The notes under the pieces are model-generated. The model was not told the DNA's origin, searched no databases, and worked only from the letters and a program-made list of their open reading frames with translations. Shown one piece after another: positions 28,225 through 37,652 of a stretch of DNA of 64,000 bases (position 1 is the first letter of the stretch; each line of letters opens with the position of its first letter). The DNA is from Massilia eurypsychrophila. Its GTDB lineage: Bacteria > Pseudomonadota > Gammaproteobacteria > Burkholderiales > Burkholderiaceae_D. Made by a program: the position numbers and the translations under genes. The stretch is from positions 62,001 to 126,000 of the forward strand of contig NZ_PDOC01000009.1 in the NCBI RefSeq assembly GCF_002760655.1, in the 5' to 3' direction.

Positions 28225-29706
28225 ATGAAACAGTCACTCCAGCTACGGACCTCGCAACACCTGGCGCTCACGCCGCAGCTGCAGCAGTCGATACGTCTGC
28301 TGCAGCTGTCCACGCTTGAACTGCACCAGGAACTCGAGCATCTGCTGTCGGACAATCCGCTGCTCGAGCGGCTCGACGACCCGCTGGATAACTCGGTGCG
28401 GCTGCTGGCCGACGGCGCCATCGGCTCGAGCGCCGCGCCAGGCGAAGCGGCGCCCGAGCCAGGCGCGCAGGATGCGCCGCCGGCCGATGCGCCGTCCGCC
28501 GAAACCGAAAGCGGCGACGGCGACAGCGCGCCGGCCGAAAGCGGCGCCGACAGCGACGACTGGGGCGAGGCGGCGCGCAACAAGGCGCCCGACGACGAGG
28601 ACTCGCGTCCGCAGCTCGAAGCGTCAGCGGTGACCCTGCGCGAGCACCTGATGGAGCAGATGCGCCTGGCGGTGCTGGGAGTGCGCGACCGCGCGCTGGT
28701 CGAACTGATGGTCGACGCGCTCGACGACAACGGCTACCTGACCGAGTCGCTCGAAGAAATCTTCGAGCGCATGCCGCCCGAACTCGAACTCGATCTCGAC
28801 GAACTGAAGACGGCGCTGTCGCTGCTGCAAAGTTTTGATCCGGTCGGCGTCGGCGCGCGCAACGCGTCGGAATGCCTGGCGCTGCAGATCCGCCGCATGC
28901 CGGGCGTGCCGATGGTCACGCGGCGCATGGCGCTGAAGATCGTCACGGACCACCTGACGTGGTTCGCCCAGCGCGAATTCAACAAGCTGAAAAAATCGCT
29001 CGACTGCGACGACGAAGACCTGCGCGAGGCGCAGTGCGTGATTCGCCAGTGCAATCCTCACCCGGGCGCCGCGTTCGGTTCAGGTGCGTCAGACTACGTG
29101 GTGCCTGACGTCATCGTGCGCAAATCCAAGAACGGCTGGACGGTAACGCTGAACAACGAAGTGATGCCGCGGCTGCGCGTCAACAGCATGTACGCCAACT
29201 TGCTCAAGCAGGGCAAGGGCGAAGGGCAGATGGGCGCGCAGTTGCAGGAAGCCAAGTGGTTGATCAAGAATATGCGTCAGCGCTTCGATACGATCCTGCG
29301 CGTCGCGCAAGCTATTGTTGAGCGCCAGCGCAATTTCTTTTCCCACGGCGCAGTTGCGATGCGACCCCTTGTGCTGCGTGAAATTGCTGATACACTGGGT
29401 TTACACGAGAGTACTATTTCTCGGGTCACAACTCAGAAATACATGCTGACACCGCATGGAATGTTTGAGTTGAAATATTTTTTTGGTAGCCACGTCGCCA
29501 CTGAAGCAGGAGGGGAAGCATCCTCGACGGCGATACGGGCACTCATCGTGCAACTGACAGGAGCAGAAGACCCTAAAAACCCACTATCAGACAGTAAGAT
29601 TGCAGACATGCTGGGGGAACAGGGGATGGTCATTGCGCGGCGCACCGTCGCCAAGTACCGCGAAGCGCTGAAGATCCCGCCTGTGACTCTCCGGAAATGT
29701 CTGTAA
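28225..29706 (+). CDS. rpoN: RNA polymerase sigma-54 factor
   Basis: A 493-residue sigma-54. The Gln/Leu-rich region I ([22 protein letters not shown]) binds enhancer activators. Region II (about 60-130) is strongly acidic and Ala-rich. The core-binding domain follows, then the HTH ([19 protein letters not shown]) and the RpoN box [10 protein letters not shown] near the C terminus. GC content drops noticeably in the last third, from about 29,300 onward. It is part of the kds-lpt operon, with hpf 67 bp downstream. Confidence 0.97.
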   Translation: MKQSLQLRTSQHLALTPQLQQSIRLLQLSTLELHQELEHLLSDNPLLERLDDPLDNSVRLLADGAIGSSAAPGEAAPEPGAQDAPPADAPSAETESGDGDSAPAESGADSDDWGEAARNKAPDDEDSRPQLEASAVTLREHLMEQMRLAVLGVRDRALVELMVDALDDNGYLTESLEEIFERMPPELELDLDELKTALSLLQSFDPVGVGARNASECLALQIRRMPGVPMVTRRMALKIVTDHLTWFAQREFNKLKKSLDCDDEDLREAQCVIRQCNPHPGAAFGSGASDYVVPDVIVRKSKNGWTVTLNNEVMPRLRVNSMYANLLKQGKGEGQMGAQLQEAKWLIKNMRQRFDTILRVAQAIVERQRNFFSHGAVAMRPLVLREIADTLGLHESTISRVTTQKYMLTPHGMFELKYFFGSHVATEAGGEASSTAIRALIVQLTGAEDPKNPLSDSKIADMLGEQGMVIARRTVAKYREALKIPPVTLRKCL

Positions 29707-29773
29707 AGTTTTTACGATGTTCCTCTGCGCTTATGACGCATGAACAGGAAGCGACATCATCAAAGGAGTGTGT

Positions 29774-30127
29774 ATGAATCTCACAATCAGTGGACATCAT
29801 CTTGAAGTGACACCAGCCATCCGCGATTACGTACAAGCCAAACTGGAGCGAGTGAAGCGACATTTCGATCAAGTCATCGACATTGCCGTGATCCTCACAG
29901 TGGACAATCTTACTGAAAAAGAAAAGCGGCAAAAAGCCGAAGTCAATCTGCGGTTACCGGGCAAGACTGTCAATGTCGCCAGCATGTCGCACGACCTGTA
30001 TGCGGCGATCGATACACTGATCGACAAGCTGGATCGGCAGGTCATGAAGTACAAATCCCAGCTGCAGGAACATGGCCACAAGGCGATCAAGCACCTGCCT
30101 GAGGAACAGATCATCGCCGCTGCGTAA
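29774..30127 (+). CDS. hpf: Ribosome hibernation promoting factor (short HPF)
   Basis: A 117-residue protein (NLTISGHHLEVTPAIRDYV) that binds the decoding region of idle ribosomes and helps them form 100S dimers. The sequence stops after the N-terminal domain, so it is the short type lacking the dimerisation domain of long HPF. ATG 29774 has AAGGAG 5 bp upstream; a GTG two codons earlier is less likely. In many proteobacteria ptsN comes next; here a terminator follows instead. Confidence 0.95.
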   Translation: MNLTISGHHLEVTPAIRDYVQAKLERVKRHFDQVIDIAVILTVDNLTEKEKRQKAEVNLRLPGKTVNVASMSHDLYAAIDTLIDKLDRQVMKYKSQLQEHGHKAIKHLPEEQIIAAA

Positions 30128-30147
30128 GCCGGCCGATCTTGCAAGCG

Positions 30148-30171
30148 AGGGCGCCGTCATGGCGCCCTTTT
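30148..30171 (+). terminator. Rho-independent terminator after hpf
   Basis: GGGCGCC (30149-30155) pairs with GGCGCCC (30161-30167) across a five-base loop and is followed by TTTT. It closes the kdsD-to-hpf operon. Confidence 0.88.
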
Positions 30172-30187
30172 CAATTGTGGGGCGGGG

Positions 30188-30204
30188 CAGGGGTCTGACC
30201 CCTG
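30188..30204. repeat. Single perfect palindrome CAGGGGTCTGACCCCTG
   Basis: An 8-bp arm palindrome around a central T, the cleanest single copy of the GGGTC-W-GACCC family in the window. It lies between the hpf terminator and the acyl-CoA hydrolase gene. Confidence 0.8.
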
Positions 30205-30245
30205 CGCTACGATAGAATGCAGCTTTCTACATCGACAAGCACACC

Positions 30246-31319
30246 ATGACCGACTTCGTCAAAACCCATGTTGCCAACGGCACCGGCGTCATCACGCTCG
30301 ACCGTCCGCGTTCGCTCAATTCGCTGTCGCTCGACATGGTGCGCGCGCTGACCGACGCCCTGCTGGCCTGGCGCGACGATCCCCGGGTCGACGCTGTCGT
30401 GCTGCGCAGCAGCTCCGAAAAAGCCCTGTGCGCCGGCGGCGACATCCGTTTTTTCTACGACGTCGGCACCGCGCCGACCACCGGCGGCAGCGCCTCGCTG
30501 GAAGACTTTTTCACCGAGGAATACCGCCTCAACCATTTGATCTATCACTACCCGAAACCGTACGTCGCGTTGATGGACGGCGTCGTCATGGGCGGCGGCC
30601 TCGGCATTGCTGAAGCGGGCCCGAGCGGCCTGCGCGTCGTTACCGACGGCACCAAGATGGCGATGCCCGAAGTAAACATCGGCCTGTTCCCCGATGTCGG
30701 CGGCAGCTATTTCCTGTCGCGCGCGCCAGGCAAGCTGGGCTACTACTTGGGCCTGACCGGGCTCACCGTACGCGCCGCCGACGCGCTGTACGCCGGCCTG
30801 GCCGACACCTTCGTACCGCAGGCGCAGATGCCGGGGCTGGCGCAGTTGATCGAAGCGACGCCTGGCGCGCAGTTGCGCGACAAACTGATCGCCTTTGCCG
30901 CGCCGTTCGCCGCCGGCGCCGCCATGCTCGAAACCGAGCGCGCCACCATCGACCGTCACTTCGGTGCGTCAGGCGTGCAGGCGATCATGGATTCGCTGGC
31001 GTCCGACCAGGGCGAGTTCGCGCAGAAGGCGCTGGCGGCGATGGGCAAGCGCTCGCCGCTGCTGATGCGCGTCACGTTCGAGCTGCTGCAGCGCGGCGCG
31101 ACGATGGACCTGGCCGGCTGCCTGCGCCTCGAGCGCGTGCTGGTGCGGCGTAATTTCGAGCACGGCGAAGTGCTCGAGGGCATACGCGCGCTGGTGATCG
31201 ACAAGGACAATGCGCCGAAGTGGAATCCGCCGACGCTAGGTGAAGTGACGGACGAGATGGTGGCGAAGTTTTTCGCGTCGCCCTGGCCCGATCGCGCGCA
31301 CCCGCTGCGCGAGCTGTAA
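30246..31319 (+). CDS. Enoyl-CoA hydratase/isomerase family protein, 3-hydroxyisobutyryl-CoA hydrolase type
   Basis: A 357-residue crotonase-fold protein of the ECH_2 subgroup. The oxyanion loops are seen as SEKALCAGGDIRFFYD (about 57-72) and GVVMGGGLGIAEAG; MAMPEVNIGLFPDVGGSYFLSR follows. The long C-terminal extension (about 230-357, ending with MVAKFFASPW) is typical of 3-hydroxyisobutyryl-CoA hydrolase of valine breakdown. No other valine pathway genes are nearby. Its stop is 1 bp from the stop of the convergent ankyrin gene, and no terminator is seen between them. Confidence 0.85.
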   Translation: MTDFVKTHVANGTGVITLDRPRSLNSLSLDMVRALTDALLAWRDDPRVDAVVLRSSSEKALCAGGDIRFFYDVGTAPTTGGSASLEDFFTEEYRLNHLIYHYPKPYVALMDGVVMGGGLGIAEAGPSGLRVVTDGTKMAMPEVNIGLFPDVGGSYFLSRAPGKLGYYLGLTGLTVRAADALYAGLADTFVPQAQMPGLAQLIEATPGAQLRDKLIAFAAPFAAGAAMLETERATIDRHFGASGVQAIMDSLASDQGEFAQKALAAMGKRSPLLMRVTFELLQRGATMDLAGCLRLERVLVRRNFEHGEVLEGIRALVIDKDNAPKWNPPTLGEVTDEMVAKFFASPWPDRAHPLREL

Positions 31320-31320
31320 G

Positions 31321-32232
31321 CTACTTTTTGGATTGCGACAGAGCCCGCAATATTTCAGGATCGCCTAAAACGCGGGCGCGATCGATAGCACTGCCGCCGT
31401 CGGTTCCATCGGTGAGATTGGGATCGGCGCCATAGCGCAACAAGACGTCGACCATTCGCCGGCGCTGGTTCGTCAACGGTGGTCCCGGCTGCCAGTTCTT
31501 GAGCAGCACACTTGTCAGCGGACGAAAGCGGTCATGCAGCAGATTCGGGTCTGCTCCGCGCGCGAGAAAATATTCCAACTTCTCGGCGCCGTAATTATCG
31601 ACGGCGCAAAACAGGGTAGTGGGCGGTGCTGGCGCGTGCTTTTCAAGCAGCGCCATCATCGAGAAAAATTTTTTGAGATCCAGACGGCCTGCAACGCAAT
31701 AGGCGATTGCCGGATCGCCCCGGTGTTCGAGCATCATGCGAACGATTTCTTCATTGCCCGCCTGGGTAGCCGCCGAGAGAATTAAATTGGCATCCGCACC
31801 CGGAATCTTGTTCGGCGATCGGCCCAGCAGCAAGCGTACCGCTTCGGTGCCTCTGTGTTCGCCGATGCCGTCGCTCATGTAATACCAGACGGAGAACTGT
31901 GCGCTGTCCTTCGCATCGATGGCGGCGCCGGCATCGAGTAACGCCCGTAGCACTTCGGCCTCACCCGACTTGGCGCCAAATAGCAACGCAGTTTCGCCGT
32001 GCTGGGGGTTATCGCCATGGATAGGCGCACCGCGCACCATATGCACGCCACGCTTCTTGTTGACGTCGGCGCCCGCCGCTATCATGGCCCTGACCTGCAC
32101 GGCATCCCCACGATATGCAGCCTCCATGAGTGGAGTGCGAAGATCGGCCTCCCGGTGCTGGCAGGCGGCGAGTGCGAGTGCGCCGAATATCAACACCAGT
32201 TGTTTCAGTGTCACTGCTCGCATCGCAGGCAA
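31321..32232 (-). CDS. Ankyrin-repeat lipoprotein
   Basis: A 303-residue protein with a signal and lipobox (FGALALAAC, Cys24). It then has several ankyrin repeats, for example RTPLMEAAYRGDAVQVRAMI, LLDAGAAIDAKD and VDVLLRYGADPNLTD. The lipobox predicts a periplasmic, membrane-anchored protein; ankyrin repeats mediate protein contacts. The start could also be the Met three codons in (32223). Base composition looks less GC-rich than the flanking genes (by eye, not computed). It lies between the acyl-CoA hydrolase and rapZ and looks like an accessory gene. Function unknown. Confidence 0.8.
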   Translation of the reverse strand: MPAMRAVTLKQLVLIFGALALAACQHREADLRTPLMEAAYRGDAVQVRAMIAAGADVNKKRGVHMVRGAPIHGDNPQHGETALLFGAKSGEAEVLRALLDAGAAIDAKDSAQFSVWYYMSDGIGEHRGTEAVRLLLGRSPNKIPGADANLILSAATQAGNEEIVRMMLEHRGDPAIAYCVAGRLDLKKFFSMMALLEKHAPAPPTTLFCAVDNYGAEKLEYFLARGADPNLLHDRFRPLTSVLLKNWQPGPPLTNQRRRMVDVLLRYGADPNLTDGTDGGSAIDRARVLGDPEILRALSQSKK

Positions 32233-32252
32233 GGGGAACGAACGCGCTTGAA

Positions 32253-33116
32253 TCAGGACTGTTCGCGATGGCGCAGCACGACCCTTTCGGTCGGGCTGAA
32301 GTACGCCGCCAGCCGTTCGGCCATGTACACCGAGCGGTGCTGGCCGCCGGTGCAGCCGAGGGCCACCGTGAGGTAGCTGCGGTTATCGGTCTTGAACGAG
32401 GGTAGCCATTTTGCAATGAACGCCCGGATGTCTTCCAGCAGTTCGGTCGCGCTTGACTGCGCGTCGAGGAAGGCGATCACCGGCGCGTCCATGCCGGTGA
32501 GCGGGCGCAAGGTCAGGTCGTAATACGGGTTGGGCAGCGCGCGCACGTCGAACACGAAGTCGGCGTCGAGCGGCACGCCGAGCTTGAAGGCGAACGACTC
32601 GAAGAACAGCGTCAGTGGCGCGCGTTCGACCGCCACCAGTTCCTTGATCCACGCGCGCAGCTTGTTGGCCGACAGGTCGGACGTGTCGATCACGTGTCCG
32701 AGCTGCTCGATCGCCGACAGCCGTTCGCGCTCTTCGAGGATGCATTCGATCAGCGTGCGGCGCGACGCCGGATTTTCGTCGGGACGCAGCTGGTGCGACA
32801 GCGGGTGGCTGCGGCGCGTCTCGGAAAACCGCGCCACCAGTGAGTGGGTATTCGACGTCAGGAACATCACCTTGACATCGTGGCCGGCCTTTTTCAGGTC
32901 GTTGATGTTGGCCGGCAGGTCGACCAGCGACGCCGAACTGCGCGCGTCCACCGCGACGGCCAGGCTTTCGGTGCCTTCGTCGCCGATGGTGCGGACCAGA
33001 TCTGGCAGCAGGGCGGGCGGCAGGTTGTCGACGCAATAGTAGCCGCCGTCTTCGAGGACGTTGAGGGCGACGGATTTACCCGAGCCGGAAATACCAGTGA
33101 TGATTACGATGCGCAT
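32253..33116 (-). CDS. rapZ: RNase adapter / nucleotide-binding protein RapZ
   Basis: A 287-residue P-loop protein ([19 protein letters not shown] at the N terminus) with the C-terminal phosphosugar-binding domain ([19 protein letters not shown]). In E. coli RapZ guides RNase E to the GlmZ sRNA and senses glucosamine-6-phosphate; whether GlmY/GlmZ exist here is unknown. It lies downstream of hprK and ptsN on the same strand, separated from hprK by a palindromic element. Length is normal. Confidence 0.95.
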   Translation of the reverse strand: MRIVIITGISGSGKSVALNVLEDGGYYCVDNLPPALLPDLVRTIGDEGTESLAVAVDARSSASLVDLPANINDLKKAGHDVKVMFLTSNTHSLVARFSETRRSHPLSHQLRPDENPASRRTLIECILEERERLSAIEQLGHVIDTSDLSANKLRAWIKELVAVERAPLTLFFESFAFKLGVPLDADFVFDVRALPNPYYDLTLRPLTGMDAPVIAFLDAQSSATELLEDIRAFIAKWLPSFKTDNRSYLTVALGCTGGQHRSVYMAERLAAYFSPTERVVLRHREQS

Positions 33117-33171
33117 GGTATTGATGATACCGCAACGGGCGCGTGTTGTGGCGGGAGGGCCAGCTCAGCAT

Positions 33172-33266
33172 GGGTTCCCGCCGGGAACGACGATTTTACG
33201 TGTGTTGGCTTTGAAACCGTCGTGCTCGCCATTGGTAAACCCGACTTCCCGCGCAGGCGGGAACCC
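33172..33266. repeat. Intergenic element bounded by 11-bp inverted repeats
   Basis: GGGTTCCCGCC (33172-33182) and GGCGGGAACCC (33256-33266) are perfect inverted repeats. Each end also folds on its own: GTTCCC-GCC-GGGAAC on the left, TTCCCGC-GCAG-GCGGGAA on the right. The interior contains CGTCGTGCTCGCC (33218-33230), which is found again in the hairpin at 43.3 kb. It fills the rapZ-hprK gap. Similar REP/MITE-like elements are common in related genomes. Confidence 0.75.
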
Positions 33267-33294
33267 CTACCATTCATGAGTAAGCGATGACGTT

Positions 33295-34230
33295 TTAGTC
33301 GCCGCTCATTGCCTGCCGTTGCCGCTCCATAAACTCCTGCAGCGTATCGATCCCGCGCAGCTGAAGAATCGTATTGCGCACCGCAGCCTCCAGCAGCACC
33401 GCGATGTTGCGACCAGCCGCCACAGGAATGACAACCTTGCGCACCGGCAGCCCCAGCACATCCTCGGTCGGAAACAGGAACGGTAGCCGCTCGACTTCTT
33501 CCTCGAGCGCACTGCGCCGCACCAGGTGCACGATCAGCTTGAGCCGCATCTTGCGGCGCACCGCGGTCTCGCCGAAGATCGCCTTGATGTCGAGCAGCCC
33601 CAGGCCGCGCACCTCGAGCAGGTTCTGCAGCAGCGCCGGGCAGCGTCCCTCGATCATGTTCGGCGCGATGCGCGAGAACTCGACCGCATCGTCGGCCACC
33701 AGGCCGTGGCTGCGCGAAATCAGCTCCAGGCCCAGCTCGCTCTTGCCAAGCCCGGAGTCGCCGGTAATCAGTACGCCAACGCCCAGCACGTCCATGAACA
33801 CGCCATGCATGATGATGCGTTGCGCCAGTTTTTTCGACAGGTAGACGCGCAGGTAGTCGATCACCTGGGCGGCCGGCAGCGGCGTCGAAAACAGCGGGAT
33901 GTTCTGCTCGTCGCAGATGGCGAGGATGTCGGGCGGCGTGTCGAGGCCCTGGGCGATGACCAGCGCCGGCGGCCCGCCGGCGATCAGCTCGCCGATGACG
34001 TGGGTGCGCGAACTCGATTTGAGGCGGTGGTAATAGTTGATTTCCTGGTGGCCAAACACCTGGATGCGGCCGGGGTGGATCAGGTTCAGGTGGCCGACCT
34101 GGTCGGCGGCGGAAGCCACGTCGCCGGAAATGAGCCGTTCGCCGCCGGGGAAACCGGCGAACCAGCCAAGCTGCAGGCTTTCGCGATTGTCGTCGTACAG
34201 CCGTTGAATCGTCAGCGGTGTTTGCAGCAT
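33295..34230 (-). CDS. hprK: HPr kinase/phosphorylase
   Basis: A 311-residue bifunctional enzyme that phosphorylates and dephosphorylates a Ser in HPr (or NPr). Walker A is [11 protein letters not shown] (about 156-166); the family signature [15 protein letters not shown] follows at about 205. The N-terminal receiver-like domain is intact. In proteobacteria HprK works with the nitrogen-related PTS. ptsN lies directly upstream, so the two probably act together. EI and HPr are not in this window. Confidence 0.96.
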   Translation of the reverse strand: MLQTPLTIQRLYDDNRESLQLGWFAGFPGGERLISGDVASAADQVGHLNLIHPGRIQVFGHQEINYYHRLKSSSRTHVIGELIAGGPPALVIAQGLDTPPDILAICDEQNIPLFSTPLPAAQVIDYLRVYLSKKLAQRIIMHGVFMDVLGVGVLITGDSGLGKSELGLELISRSHGLVADDAVEFSRIAPNMIEGRCPALLQNLLEVRGLGLLDIKAIFGETAVRRKMRLKLIVHLVRRSALEEEVERLPFLFPTEDVLGLPVRKVVIPVAAGRNIAVLLEAAVRNTILQLRGIDTLQEFMERQRQAMSGD

Positions 34231-34281
34231 GAACGGGTCTTCTGAAAAGTGGAGGGCGGCCAGCGCCCGGCACCGGGAAGT

Positions 34282-34764
34282 TTAACCCAACGCTTGCAGG
34301 CTAGGTTGCCAATTGATGATGCGCGCGTGCACCGACTTCGGGTCCGGATCGGTCGTCAGCGCGGTGCGGAACGCGTCGTCGGAGAACATTTCGGCGATCT
34401 CGGACAGGATCTCGAGGTGCTGCTGCGTGACGTGGTCGGGAATGAGCAAGAAAAACAGCAGGTTGACCGGCTGTCCGTCGGGCGACTCGAACGGGATCGG
34501 TTCGGCCAGGCGCACGAAAGCGGCCAGCGGCGCCTTCAGGCTCTTGCTGCCCTTGATACGGCCATGCGGCACGGCAACGCCATGGCCCAGTCCGGTCGAG
34601 CCGAGTCGTTCGCGCGCAAACAGATTGTCCGAGACCGTCGAGCGGGCGATGCCGCAGTTGTTCTCGAAAATCAGGCCGGCCTGTTCGAATGCGCGCTTTT
34701 TGCTGGAAACTTCCAGATCCAGCAGCACGTTCTCAAGTGATAATATTTTGCTGAGGTTAGTCAT
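34282..34764 (-). CDS. ptsN: PTS-Ntr EIIA component PtsN
   Basis: A 160-residue EIIA of the nitrogen PTS, a regulatory phosphoprotein that affects potassium uptake, sigma-54 genes and stress responses. The phosphorylated His is in GLGHGVAVPHGR (the HGV/PHG region, about residues 60-66). ATG 34764 (MTNLSKIL) was preferred over a GTG at 34788 by similarity to family N termini; neither has a good ribosome-binding site. A consensus promoter sits just upstream. It is followed by hprK and rapZ. Confidence 0.93.
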   Translation of the reverse strand: MTNLSKILSLENVLLDLEVSSKKRAFEQAGLIFENNCGIARSTVSDNLFARERLGSTGLGHGVAVPHGRIKGSKSLKAPLAAFVRLAEPIPFESPDGQPVNLLFFLLIPDHVTQQHLEILSEIAEMFSDDAFRTALTTDPDPKSVHARIINWQPSLQALG

Positions 34765-34808
34765 AACAGAATCAATGGTGCAGTGCACAAAGGTGCTTGC
34801 GAGCCAGA

Positions 34809-34837
34809 ATTATAGGCCTGTTTTTGCGCTGTGTAAT
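34809..34837 (-). promoter_or_regulatory. Sigma-70-type promoter for ptsN-hprK-rapZ
   Basis: Read on the minus strand: -35 box ATTACA (34832-34837), a 17-bp spacer, and a perfect -10 box TATAAT (34809-34814). Transcription would start near 34802, leaving a leader of about 38 bases before the ATG at 34764. Confidence 0.65.
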
Positions 34838-34953
34838 TCGAATTCTTTACCCGGTACGGTTCAACGATGCGACATCGATGCAGGATTCACGCTATTCGTG
34901 CGTGGTAATACCGTCAATAGTGGTCCTTGATCTCGTTGAGTTTAATCAAACGC

Positions 34954-35784
34954 TTATTGACGCGCGTTACGCAAGTTAGGTGGACGGCCACTGGTAAAGT
35001 TGGTGCGCCACGGGTTGATGTCGAGCCCGCCGCGACGGGTATACCGGGCGTAGACGGCCAGTTTTTGCGGCCGGCATTCGCGCATGATGTCGACAAAGAT
35101 GCGCTCGACACACTGCTCGTGGAACTCGTTGTGCTCGCGAAAGCCGATCAAGTAGCGCAGCAGGCCCTCCTGCTCGATCTGCGGGCCGACGTAATGGATC
35201 TGCACGCTGGCCCAGTCCGGCTGCCCGGTGACCAGGCAGTTCGACTTGAGCAGGTGCGACACCAGCTTCTCCTCGACCGGCGCCTCGTGGTGATTGGCCG
35301 ACAGCAGCGCTGGCGCCGGCGAATACTGGTCCACCTCGAGGTCGAGCCGGTCCAGCAGTACGCCGTCGAGTTCGCCCATCTTCAAGGTCGGGAAGTTCTC
35401 CGGCAACGTCAGCGCCACCTGCACCGGCGCGCCGAAGCCGGTGGCCAGGTCCTCGCGCAGCAGCGCCAGCAGCGCTTCCTCGTTGGCCAGGCGGGTCTGG
35501 TTAAACGAATTGAGGTACAGCTTGAATGACTTCGACTCGACGATGTTGGGCGAATCGGCCGGCGCCGTGATGGTGGCGATCGCCACCTGCGGCTTGCCGC
35601 GCATGTTCAGCCACGACACCTCGTAGGCGTTCCAGATATCGACGCCGAAAAAGGGCAAGGTGCCGGTCAGCTGCAGCTCGTCGCGCTTGCCCTGGCGCGG
35701 AATCGGGAACAACAGGTCCGGCGCATAGTGCGTCTGGTAAGCGGAAGTTTTGCCCAGCGGCGATTGGTCAGCAGTAGTAGTCAT
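34954..35784 (-). CDS. queF: NADPH-dependent 7-cyano-7-deazaguanine reductase QueF
   Basis: A 276-residue long-form (YqcD-like) QueF that reduces preQ0 to preQ1 in queuosine synthesis. The catalytic Cys is in [13 protein letters not shown] and the NADPH/substrate region is [29 protein letters not shown] is the QueF motif. ATG 35784 was chosen because an upstream extension would translate palindromic repeats. No other queuosine genes are nearby, and no preQ1 riboswitch was seen upstream. Confidence 0.95.
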   Translation of the reverse strand: MTTTADQSPLGKTSAYQTHYAPDLLFPIPRQGKRDELQLTGTLPFFGVDIWNAYEVSWLNMRGKPQVAIATITAPADSPNIVESKSFKLYLNSFNQTRLANEEALLALLREDLATGFGAPVQVALTLPENFPTLKMGELDGVLLDRLDLEVDQYSPAPALLSANHHEAPVEEKLVSHLLKSNCLVTGQPDWASVQIHYVGPQIEQEGLLRYLIGFREHNEFHEQCVERIFVDIMRECRPQKLAVYARYTRRGGLDINPWRTNFTSGRPPNLRNARQ

Positions 35785-35810
35785 ATGTTTTCTAAAAGGA
35801 GGGGCCACCG

Positions 35811-35919
35811 CAGGGGTCTGACGGGGACGCCGAGTTCCGGTTCTTGGGTCAGACCCCGGAGTTGCTGGCGCCAACACAACCGGGGTCAGACCCTAAAAGA
35901 AAAATCGGGTCAGACCCCT
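35811..35919. repeat. Cluster of four GGGTC-A-GACCC-type palindromes between queF and ilvA
   Basis: Copies lie at 35813-35826 (degenerate right arm), 35846-35857, 35882-35893 and 35907-35918. All are in the 140-bp gap before queF and after ilvA on the minus strand. The last copy ends 6 bp from the ilvA stop. Pairs of copies could fold together and might act as an ilvA terminator or as a barrier protecting the 3' end. Confidence 0.8.
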
Positions 35920-35924
35920 AGCGT

Positions 35925-37460
35925 TCATCCCAGGAACAGCTTGTAGACCGGATTCGAGCTCTCGTCCCAGTGGCGGTAACCGAGCGTGGTGAGGAACTCG
36001 CGGAAGCTCCCCATTTCCTCGGCCGGCACCTGCAGCCCGACGAGGATGCGGCCAACGTCGCCGCCCTGGTTACGGTAGTGGAACAGCGAAATATTCCAGT
36101 TCGGCGCCATGCTGTCGAGGAAGCGCATCAGCGCGCCTGGCCGTTCCGGAAACTCGAAACGATACAGCAGCTCGTCGTGCGCGAGCGCACTCTTGCCGCC
36201 GACCAAATGGCGGATGTGCAGCTTGGCCAGCTCGTCGTGCGTCAGGTCGAGGGTGCGGAAGTCGTGCTCCTCGAACGAGCGCGCCAGCACGCCGGACTCG
36301 CCGCGGCTGGCAATCTGGATGCCGACAAACACGTGTGCCTCGCGCTCGTCGCTGACGCGGTAGTTAAATTCGGTCACGTTGCGCGGACCCACCAGCTGGC
36401 AGAAGCGCTTGAAGCTGCCGCGCTGCTCGGGAATCGTCACCGCGAACACCGCCTCGCGCGATTCGCCCAGCTCGGCGCGCTCGGCAACAAAGCGCAGTCG
36501 GTCGAAATTCATGTTGGCGCCGCAGGCGATCGCCACCAGGCTTTCGTTGCGCACGGGATTGCGCGACAGCGCGGCGCGCTCCACATACGCCTTGGCGCCG
36601 GCCACCGCCAACGCGCCGGCCGGCTCGAGAATGCTGCGTGTATCCTGGAACACGTCCTTGATGGCCGCGCAGATGGCGTCGGTGTCGACGATGATGATCT
36701 CGTCGACCACCTCCTTGGCCATGCGGAAAGTTTCTTCACCGACCAGGCGCACCGCTGTGCCGTCCGAGAACAGGCCGACGTCCGGCAAGGTGACGCGCAC
36801 GCCGGCTTTCAGGCTGCGCGCCATCGCGTCCGAATCGTTGGTCTGCACGCCGATGATCTTGATGTCGGGCCGGATCGCCTTGACGTAGGCGCCGATGCCG
36901 GCGATCAGCCCGCCGCCGCCGATGGCGACGAAAATGGCGTGGATCGGGCGCGAATGCTGGCGCAGGATTTCCATGCCGATGGTGCCCTGGCCGGCAATCA
37001 CGTCCGGATCGTCGAACGGGTGCACGAAGGTCAGCTTCTGCTCCTTTTCCAGCGTCAGCGCGTGGTCGTAGGCGTCGGTGTAGGACTCGCCGTGCAGGAC
37101 CACCTCGACGCTGGCGCCGCCGCGCTCGCGCACCGCGTCGATCTTCAGCTGCGGCGTGGTGGTCGGCATCACCACCAGCGCGCGGCAGCCGAGCTTGGCC
37201 GCCGACAGCGCCACACCCTGCGCGTGGTTGCCGGCCGAGGCGCAGATCACGCCGCGCTTGCGTTGGCCGTCGGACAGGTTCGCCATCTTGTTGTAGGCGC
37301 CGCGCAGCTTGAAGCTGAACACGCTTTGCATGTCTTCGCGCTTGAAGTAAATGCGGTTGTCGAAGCGCTGCGACAGCAGGGGCGCCAGTTCAAGCGGCGT
37401 TTCGCTGGCAACGTCATACACGCGCGAGGTCAGGATTTTTTTGAGATAGTCGATAGTCAT
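35925..37460 (-). CDS. ilvA: Threonine dehydratase, biosynthetic (IlvA)
   Basis: A 511-residue PLP enzyme that makes 2-oxobutyrate from threonine, the first step to isoleucine. The PLP Lys is in SFKLRGAYNK (about residue 52); the phosphate loop is VAIGGGGLIAGIG. The C-terminal third carries two ACT-like regulatory domains (ESREAVFAVTIPEQRGSFKRF; ELLYRFEFPERPGALMRF), so isoleucine inhibition is expected. The ATG at 37460 is the family start (MTIDYLKKIL); the frame is open for 770 bp further upstream by chance. It is divergent from the YqaA-family gene. Confidence 0.96.
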   Translation of the reverse strand: MTIDYLKKILTSRVYDVASETPLELAPLLSQRFDNRIYFKREDMQSVFSFKLRGAYNKMANLSDGQRKRGVICASAGNHAQGVALSAAKLGCRALVVMPTTTPQLKIDAVRERGGASVEVVLHGESYTDAYDHALTLEKEQKLTFVHPFDDPDVIAGQGTIGMEILRQHSRPIHAIFVAIGGGGLIAGIGAYVKAIRPDIKIIGVQTNDSDAMARSLKAGVRVTLPDVGLFSDGTAVRLVGEETFRMAKEVVDEIIIVDTDAICAAIKDVFQDTRSILEPAGALAVAGAKAYVERAALSRNPVRNESLVAIACGANMNFDRLRFVAERAELGESREAVFAVTIPEQRGSFKRFCQLVGPRNVTEFNYRVSDEREAHVFVGIQIASRGESGVLARSFEEHDFRTLDLTHDELAKLHIRHLVGGKSALAHDELLYRFEFPERPGALMRFLDSMAPNWNISLFHYRNQGGDVGRILVGLQVPAEEMGSFREFLTTLGYRHWDESSNPVYKLFLG

Positions 37461-37652
37461 GGTCTGCGGACAAGTAGGTTCTGGGCCGAAATTCGGAATG
37501 TGCGGGACGATGCGGCGGACTGTTCTCGTCGGCGGATGACCGAGGCGGGCAGTACGATGGCGGCGCGCGGGTGGCGGGCTCGGCGTATCGTGACGGGGCA
37601 AGAAGTTTTCGTCATTATAATAGACCTCTACCTCAGCCCTCAAAGTGCCTCG

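Noticed and set aside
35785-35924. preQ1 riboswitch before queF
   Set aside because: The gap is filled by GGGTC/GACCC palindromes; no preQ1 aptamer pattern was seen.
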